Under the pieces are notes generated by a model. That model searched no databases, was not told the DNA's origin, and worked only from the letters and a program-made list of their open reading frames with translations. The translations under genes and the position numbers were made by a program. Below are positions 1 through 64,000 of a stretch of 64,000 bases of DNA, piece after piece; the first letter of the stretch is position 1; every line of letters begins with the position of its first letter. Origin of the DNA: Phocoena phocoena (Eukaryota; Chordata; Mammalia; Artiodactyla; Phocoenidae); assembly GCF_963924675.1 (NCBI RefSeq), contig NC_089226.1:57263690-57327689 (forward strand), read 5' to 3'.

Positions 1-26
1 TTGTATCAAATTAAATATAAGTGGTG

Positions 27-395
27 GGGCTTCCCTGGTGGCGCAGTGGTTAAGAATCCACCTGTCATTGCAGGGGACACAGGTTCGATCCCTGGTTTGG
101 GAAGATCCCACATGCCATGGAGCAACTAAGCCCGTGCGCCACAGCTACTGAGCCTGCACTCAAGAGCCCGCAAGCCACAACTACTGAGCCCACGTGCCAC
201 AACTACTGAAGCCTGCGTGCCTAGAGCCCATGTCTGCAACAAGAGAAGCCACCGCGATGAGAAGCCCACGCACCTCAGTGAAGAGTAGCCCCCGCTCACC
301 GCAACTAGAGAAAGCCCGTGCACAGCAACAATGACCCAACACAGCCAAAAAACAAAACAAACAAATAAATAAATTTATTAAAATAAATAAATAAA
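27..395 (+). repeat. CHR-family tRNA-derived SINE, full length
   Basis: The copy opens with the cetacean/artiodactyl SINE head 'cttccctggtggcgcag' and has a tRNA-like B box (ggttcgatccc). It continues through the GC-rich 'cccgtgcgccac' body and ends in an AAAT-rich tail. It is flanked by the 10-bp target-site duplication ATAAGTGGTG (17-26 and 396-405). The antisense reading frame across it is a by-product of the SINE and not a gene. Confidence 0.93.
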
Positions 396-405
396 ATAAG
401 TGGTG

Positions 406-1169
406 AGGACTGAAAGCCTGGCCTTATTCCTGATCTTACAGGGAAATCATTCAATACTTTAAGTGTCATGTCAGCTGTAGTCTTTTTATAGTTTCCCTTT
501 ATTAAGTTGAGGAAGTTCCCTTCTACTGCATTTCACAGTAAAGGGTATATTTGTCTTTTTTTTTTTTTTTTTGCTACTCAGCCTTTAAACTCCTTACTCA
601 TGTTTGGGGAATCCTCCACCCTTTGAGTCTTGGGGTAAGTTAAAGCCTGCCTTGCAGTATGGAATCACAAATGCCAACCACACAGATTCTCAGTGTCCTT
701 GCAGCACAGGTAGGATCACATGACCTAGTGCAAGGGCACATGACTAGGCTCAGCCAATCAGATGCATAGGGGACTTTGACTGACAGATGTAGGGCCAGCA
801 AAGAATCCATTCTGGTGACAGAGGTGACAGTGGCCATATCTTGTTTCTGGGGCAGCAACAGGGCTAGGTTTGGTTCTGGCAGTAGTGGGGGTATGAGTTG
901 TGGTATCCATCGTTCAGCAGTAGTAGCTACATGACTATCTTGCCAATATGTTCTTTGTATGATTAAGTCAGCCAGAATTGGTTTCTGTTGATTACAAATA
1001 AGAACCTTAAATTGTCCAAGTAGTTAAATACCAGTAAGCCCACCGTAAAGAAATCTTGTTAGACAAACTGGAGATTTGTTAGATTTGTTTACACTTGTTA
1101 GACAAATGTAAAACAGCCCCTGCCATACTGGGGAGCTGACCCATCTGTGAGCGTTCTTCCTCAGGATAC
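406..1169. other. Intergenic DNA, no recognised gene
   Basis: This is mostly unique sequence with a 17-base poly-T run at 556-572. I see no conserved coding frame, RNA gene or clear interspersed repeat. Confidence 0.5.
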
Positions 1170-1570
1170 GGCCCTCACCCTCCTTTCCACCTCCTCCCCT
1201 CCCCTCTCTGTGCTTTGGCCACAGATCCCTCTGAATCCTTCCAAAGTGTCATGGCCTTTCCTTCCCCCCTGGCTTTGCAGCTGTTGAGTATCTTCTCGCT
1301 GGAATGTAGTTATCATCCCTCCCTAAACTGCTGACACTGCCTCCTGATTGGTCTCCCCCTCCACATCCCCTCAGGCCCATGCCCAGTCCATATTTCATAC
1401 AATGGCCAGAGCCATCTTCTCAAAACGTATGTCTGAACGTGTCACCACTCTGTTTAAAATCTTTCAAAGCTTCTTTATTGATCTTTGGATAAAGACTAAA
1501 TCCCTTAACACGACCCTCCAGGCTCAGCATGGTCTGGCTCCTACCTACCTCTCCAGCTTACTGGAAGACA
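1170..1570 (-). repeat. L2 (LINE-2) 3' fragment, antisense
   Basis: The stretch reads like the reverse complement of an L2 3' end. Its phrases 'cctgattggtctccc', 'ccagagccatcttctcaaaac', 'tttaaaatctttcaaagc' and 'ctacctctccagctta' occur in the order typical of L2. Divergence is high, as expected for an ancient copy. The family is assigned from memory of the consensus. Confidence 0.7.
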
Positions 1571-2342
1571 CTTAGAGGTAGAAGCAGGGAACTGGATTGA
1601 TATGGAATGAGGGGGGCAAAGGAGAAGTCAAGGATGACACCCAGATTTCTGGTTGGAGCAGAGGTGGGGAAGCTCCTTAGTTTATTCACCTTTAAGATCT
1701 CAGAGGTGGGTACTGGTCAGCCTCACATCTTTTGCTGAACAGGGAGCTGAAAACCCATCCACCCACCCACCCACTCACTCACACTTCAGTCTGACAGTCA
1801 ACTACCTGACCAGCCAAGCAGAGGCTTTAGGAGTGAGCTGCAGCTCTTTTATTTTTCTGTCTTTGGCTTAGGCACTTTCCCTCCCAGTGTCTTCGTTTTC
1901 TCATCTATAAAGCAGGAATAATATCAATACTTTCTCTCTTGCCTTCCCTTCCCTTTCCTTCTCTCTCCCTCCCTCCCTCTCTCCTTGATAAAAAATTATT
2001 GTAAGTGGTAAATTGCAGGCATGTGACTGGCCCAAGTTGAGACATAGCTGGAGATGACTGTCTCCTATGAGCCTCAGTAATAGAATCTATTTGCCTTTTA
2101 GAAAAATCACTCTGGTTTTCAGGTGAGGATGTATTGCAAATAAGTTAAGACAGGAAAGAAGAGGTCTCCAGTCTTCTCAACCCTTGGAGAAATGTGTGGG
2201 GAGGTGGGCTACATGGAGTGTGGAACAAACAGACCTGCCCCAAAACTCAGGGTAATCCTGGATCCTCCACTGTCTACAGTCCGTCCCTCAGCACGTGCTG
2301 TCGGCTCTACCTCCAAATATAGATGAACCCCTTTACTTCTCT
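1571..2342. other. Intergenic DNA with MIR remnant and CT-rich tract
   Basis: A short MIR-like core ('tttctcatctataaagcaggaataat') lies near 1893-1925. A polypyrimidine tract follows at 1931-1985. There is a (CCCA)n patch near 1760-1775. No gene is recognised. Confidence 0.5.
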
Positions 2343-2464
2343 CTTTTTTTTTTTTGGCCACGCTACATGGCTTGTGGGATCTTAGTTCCCCGACCAGGGA
2401 TCGAACCTGGGCCTCTCGCAGTGGAAGTGTGGACTCCTAACCACTGGACCACCAGGGAAGTCCC
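2343..2464 (-). repeat. Short CHR-1/Bov-tA-like SINE, antisense
   Basis: This is a monomeric tRNA-derived SINE in reverse orientation, with a poly-T start, 'gatcttagttccc', the B-box complement 'gatcgaacctgg' and the end 'ccaccagggaagtccc'. A 16-bp target-site duplication ACCCCTTTACTTCTCT flanks it (2327-2342 and 2465-2480). Confidence 0.92.
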
Positions 2465-2499
2465 ACCCCTTTACTTCTCTTCATTTCTGCTGCCATCAC

Positions 2500-2990
2500 C
2501 TTAGTTCAACCACCATCCGTTCTCTCTGACCTACTCCAATAACAGGATGCCCCACCTCTTCTCCTGTCTCGCTCCAAAACATCTCCATCCAAAAGCCAGT
2601 GACCTCTAAAAATGTAAAGCAGGTACTGTTACTCATTTCCTAAGTCCTCCGCCGGCTCCCCAAACCCCTCAGCCCTAGCCACAAGCCTGCGCAGTCTGCA
2701 CCACTCCTTCCCTGTTCACCCAAACCCAGGCACCCTGTCCTTCCTTGCTCCTGTGCTTCAGGAAGGCCCAGCTTCTGTCCTTACCGCCCCCTCTGCCTGG
2801 GTGGCTCTTCCCCTGGCTCTCCCCGCACACCACAAATCGCTGAGTCCTCCCCTGCAGGTCTCTGCCCAGAGGTGTCTCCTTGAAGAGCCTCTTTCTAAGT
2901 GCACTTGCCCCCATCACTCTTTGTTCCATCACTTTTATTTCATTCATAACACTTACTGCCTGAAATTAGACTTTTTATATTTATAGAGGT
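2500..2990 (-). repeat. L2 fragment, antisense
   Basis: Phrases such as 'ctctgcctgggtggctcttcccc', 'tctccttgaagagcctc', 'cccccatcactctttgttccatcacttttatttcattcataacacttac' and 'ctgaaattaga' match the order of an antisense L2 3' region, split into the pieces visible here. The copy is old and diverged. Confidence 0.68.
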
Positions 2991-4829
2991 CTCCTCAACA
3001 TTACTACTTTTACATTTTTATTAATTTTAATTCTACTAGGAATACATAACTATGTTGTCCAAAGAGCCTGACAGGTAAGCTCCTCTTCTCCCAGTGAGAT
3101 CCCTCACTGAAATGACAGCTCCGTTTGTCCTATTGACCATGATTTGTAAGTTCCTAGAACCATGCATGCATGGCATGTTCCACAAACAGTTAATGAGTGA
3201 AGAGTGAATCAAGGGCCACACTCTGGCTCTACCACATATTAGCTTCCCTTTGGGGAGGGCTGGAGGAGGAGGAATCAGAGGCCAAAGTCCAGAGGAGGCA
3301 ACGGATTTGGGCAAACTACTTATTTTCTCCAACTATCAGTTTGCTCATTTATTAAAAAAAAAAAAAAAAAAGGGAAAAGAGCATTTATCTCATAGAATTG
3401 TGAGCATCAAGTAGTGCCAGGCACACCATACACCCCCTCATGAAGTTTATAGTCTAGTTGGGGGGGGCAGTGGGGACGTACTTGAAACGCTGCGTGTTGA
3501 TTCCGTAGTTCACCAATCTGTTCAGTGGCCCTAGAATGTTAGAGCCACGCTTTCCAAACGGGGCTGGAAAGAGCTATGTGGGAACAGGGGTTACCCTGAA
3601 ACCGTCCGATGCATCTTCCTGGACTGTTTGTTTTACTTGGAAGTAATTTTTAGCATTATGTTTTATAGTAAACTAAACACAAAGACTTGTTGAGTCAAAT
3701 GCAGAATTTGCCTGAATTTTAAAATCCAGGTGCTTTGGGCATCATCTTGAGAGGCACTGGAGATCACGTGGGAGGGCTGAGCCCCGTGTTTTCTAGGTGG
3801 GGAAGTGGATGCAGAGAGTGGCCAGGCCTGGCCTCTCCATCCTGGTTAGGGTCTTCTCTGGCTCACTTGGTAAGCCTCCTGTCATCATGCAGGACTCTGG
3901 TGTGCTCCTCTCAAGTCCCTGACCTCAGCAGAAACAGCAGGTAGCTTCCTCTCCTTCCCCTGTGGGAGTGAGGGTGAAGCCCAGAGGCCAAGGCCAGGAG
4001 GAAGGTTCTGGGCCCTAATCCAACTCTCCTAATTCCTAACATTGCCCAGACCCTGGACCACCCTGCCTGCCCATCAACACTTCCTCTTCTCAACCATCCA
4101 CCGATCTGGACATAATTATAGTAATTATACTGGGATATCCTTTCCCAATTATGTAAAACCAGCATAGGTAACTGCTTCTGAGCATAATCACAGGAGATGT
4201 TTACAGACTCACAATCACATCAGAGTAAATGATAGCTTCCTCTCCTCCCATTAATACACCAATATTAGGGCCCTATCAGGGCCAATTAGTCAAATCCCAG
4301 CAGTGAGGGGGTGGGAAAGACCTCACACTCTCCCACCACCTGCAAAGCAGGAAGGGATCTCAGGGTCCCAGCCAGGATTTTACAGGACACCCAGAAGCCT
4401 GCAGAAGTATGGGCTAACGTGCACTGGACACCTACCGTGTGTCAGGCACTCAGGGTAGGCCAGCAAACACCTAGGAACAATTCTGCACGCTGGTGTTAAT
4501 ATCCCCCTTTACATGTTTGTAGACTGGTTCTGAGAGGGCTGGTGTCCAGGGTCACCCACAACAGACCATGAAGCTAGGAGGGGGCTTTTCCATGACGCAA
4601 CTCAACCGGCCAGACTCCCAGGCCACAGCGCCGCCAGCTCTATGCCCCCTTCCTTATCTCCTCTTTTCAATGCTTCCTCTTCCGTGGCAGTCACCAAAGC
4701 TACCCTTGCTCGCCTCCGGTCCCCCTCCCACCCTCATCAGTTCCCCAGCGTTGACACTGCTTTCTCTGCCCCCCTCCGCCCCTTCTTCCTGTCCCTGTGG
4801 GGTTGTAGGGTGTTATCTCTCCAGAAGGG
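2991..4829. other. Intergenic DNA upstream of the ARRB1 CpG island
   Basis: The stretch contains a MIR-like remnant around 3230-3430 that holds an 18-base poly-A run (3354-3371). A second MIR-type scrap lies near 4410-4550 ('ggacacctaccgtgtgtcaggcactc'). The rest looks unique and has no gene-like structure. Confidence 0.5.
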
Positions 4830-4963
4830 CGGGGAGGTGGGGTGGGGATAGGGTGGGGCATAGGGCGAAAGCCACCGCAGGAACCCGAAGTTTCCCACCG
4901 ACCCCCACCAGGGGCTCCGCCCGGAGCTCGGCCCTGGGGTCGCACACCTTCGGCGTCCACGCT

Positions 4964-5298
4964 CCCACACACGCAAAGGCCGCCCCCCGGCGTGCGCAGG
5001 GGAGCGCGCCTGCACACACGCACACAGCACAAAGACGTGCACCCCGCTCCATCCAGGCAAACGCACCCCCAATCGGTAGAGCACGCAGCGGTGCACACGC
5101 ACCCTCGCTTGCACACACGCGCACGTATACCCACCCCAGCGTGCGCCCTCACGTACACACACACGCACGCACACACACACACACACACAAGCCGGACAGC
5201 ATCCTTGTGGACCCCTAATGCCGACCTCAGGGCCCTGACGCGTCCGGGCCCTGCCCAGCGCTGGCTCGGCGGCGCGCACACACGCGCACACGGGCCCC
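4964..5298. repeat. CA-rich low-complexity DNA within the CpG island
   Basis: This run of 'cacacgcac' and 'cacacac' words includes a pure (CA)10 at 5170-5189. It lies immediately upstream of the GC-box core promoter. It is Z-DNA-prone alternating purine-pyrimidine sequence. Confidence 0.8.
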
Positions 5299-5538
5299 CG
5301 CGCGCCCTCCCAGCTCGGCTGCTCGGCTCCCGAGATCCCCAGCTCCCCGCCCCGGCCGCGGCGGTAGCTGTGAGGCGGGCGCTGTGCGGCGCGGCGGGAC
5401 CGGGCGGGGGCGGCGGCCGGGAGCGCGGAGGAGGCGGAGCAGGAGCCGGGAACCGGCTGGCCCGCGCCCCTCCTGCCGGCCGGGGATTTTCCAGCCTGGG
5501 CGCTGACGCCGCGGACCTCCCTGCGGCCGCCGCGGACC
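5299..5538 (+). promoter_or_regulatory. ARRB1: Proposed ARRB1 core promoter and 5' UTR
   Basis: This TATA-less GC-rich segment leads straight to the start codon. GC boxes (SP1/KLF type) are visible at 5345-5353 (ccccgcccc) and 5402-5413 (gggcgggggcgg). A kappa-B-like GGGATTTTCC sits at 5483-5492. The exact transcription start cannot be read from sequence, and part of this segment is surely 5' UTR. Confidence 0.6.

Positions 5539-64000
<58,462 letters not shown>

Noticed and set aside
28..110. Possible tRNA gene (A- and B-box-like sequence)
   Set aside because: It is the tRNA-derived head of a SINE. No complete cloverleaf or anticodon stem is present, and the same block recurs at every SINE copy.
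1..4829. Exons of the upstream neighbour gene (RPS3 in human synteny)
   Set aside because: No ribosomal-protein-like exon was seen on either strand. The neighbour presumably lies outside the window.
4568..5218. 216-codon frame upstream of the promoter
   Set aside because: It ends in a CA-repeat-encoded His/Thr tail and a Pro/Ser-rich start. It is compositional and shows no gene signals.

Overview
This window is nuclear DNA from a mammal, almost certainly a cetacean and probably a toothed whale. It holds about sixteen copies of the tRNA-derived CHR family of SINEs. These open with a 'cttccctggtggcgcag' head, carry an intact tRNA-type B box and are mostly flanked by target-site duplications. 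Two copies belong to a shorter, internally deleted subtype that I associate with cetaceans, especially odontocetes. Old L2, MIR, L1, MLT1 and hAT-type copies complete a normal mammalian repeat landscape. Species cannot be fixed from the sequence alone.

One protein-coding gene is present: the 5' part of ARRB1 (beta-arrestin 1), on the + strand. Five coding exons lie at 5539-5558, 57659-57689, 59473-59533, 62553-62597 and 63357-63553. All have GT/AG borders, and joined they give 354 nt, exactly 118 codons, covering the first 118 residues of a roughly 418-residue protein. The gene runs off the right edge. Intron 1 is about 52.1 kb. The first exon sits in a TATA-less CpG island (about 4830-5775) with GC boxes and a kappa-B-like motif. 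The ATG has A at -3 and G at +4.

One RNA gene is present: the MIR326 hairpin at 20486-20580, in ARRB1 intron 1 on the same strand, with the 20-nt mature miR-326 at 20545-20564. A CACGTG E-box lies about 25 bp upstream. ARRB1 and miR-326 are therefore a host gene and intronic miRNA pair, as in human.

Layout: 1-4829 is intergenic sequence with SINE, L2 and MIR copies; 4830-5775 is the promoter CpG island and exon 1; 5559-57658 is intron 1; 57690-63356 holds short introns 2-4; 63357-63553 is exon 5, followed by the start of intron 5. Intron 1 contains the microRNA, a decayed antisense C2H2 zinc-finger pseudogene (48865-49153), an antisense L1 broken by three SINEs (50290-52830), an antisense ERV LTR (about 31086-31653), MLT1 LTRs, several microsatellites, and two arrays of one roughly 40-bp tandem unit on opposite strands.

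No CRISPR array, operon, phage or unknown enzyme system is present, and I found no evidence for a new multi-gene system. The observations most worth checking are the microRNA hairpin with its stem change, the inverted SINE pair about 2.4 kb upstream of it, the two-site tandem array, the zinc-finger relic, and the nested transposon layers.
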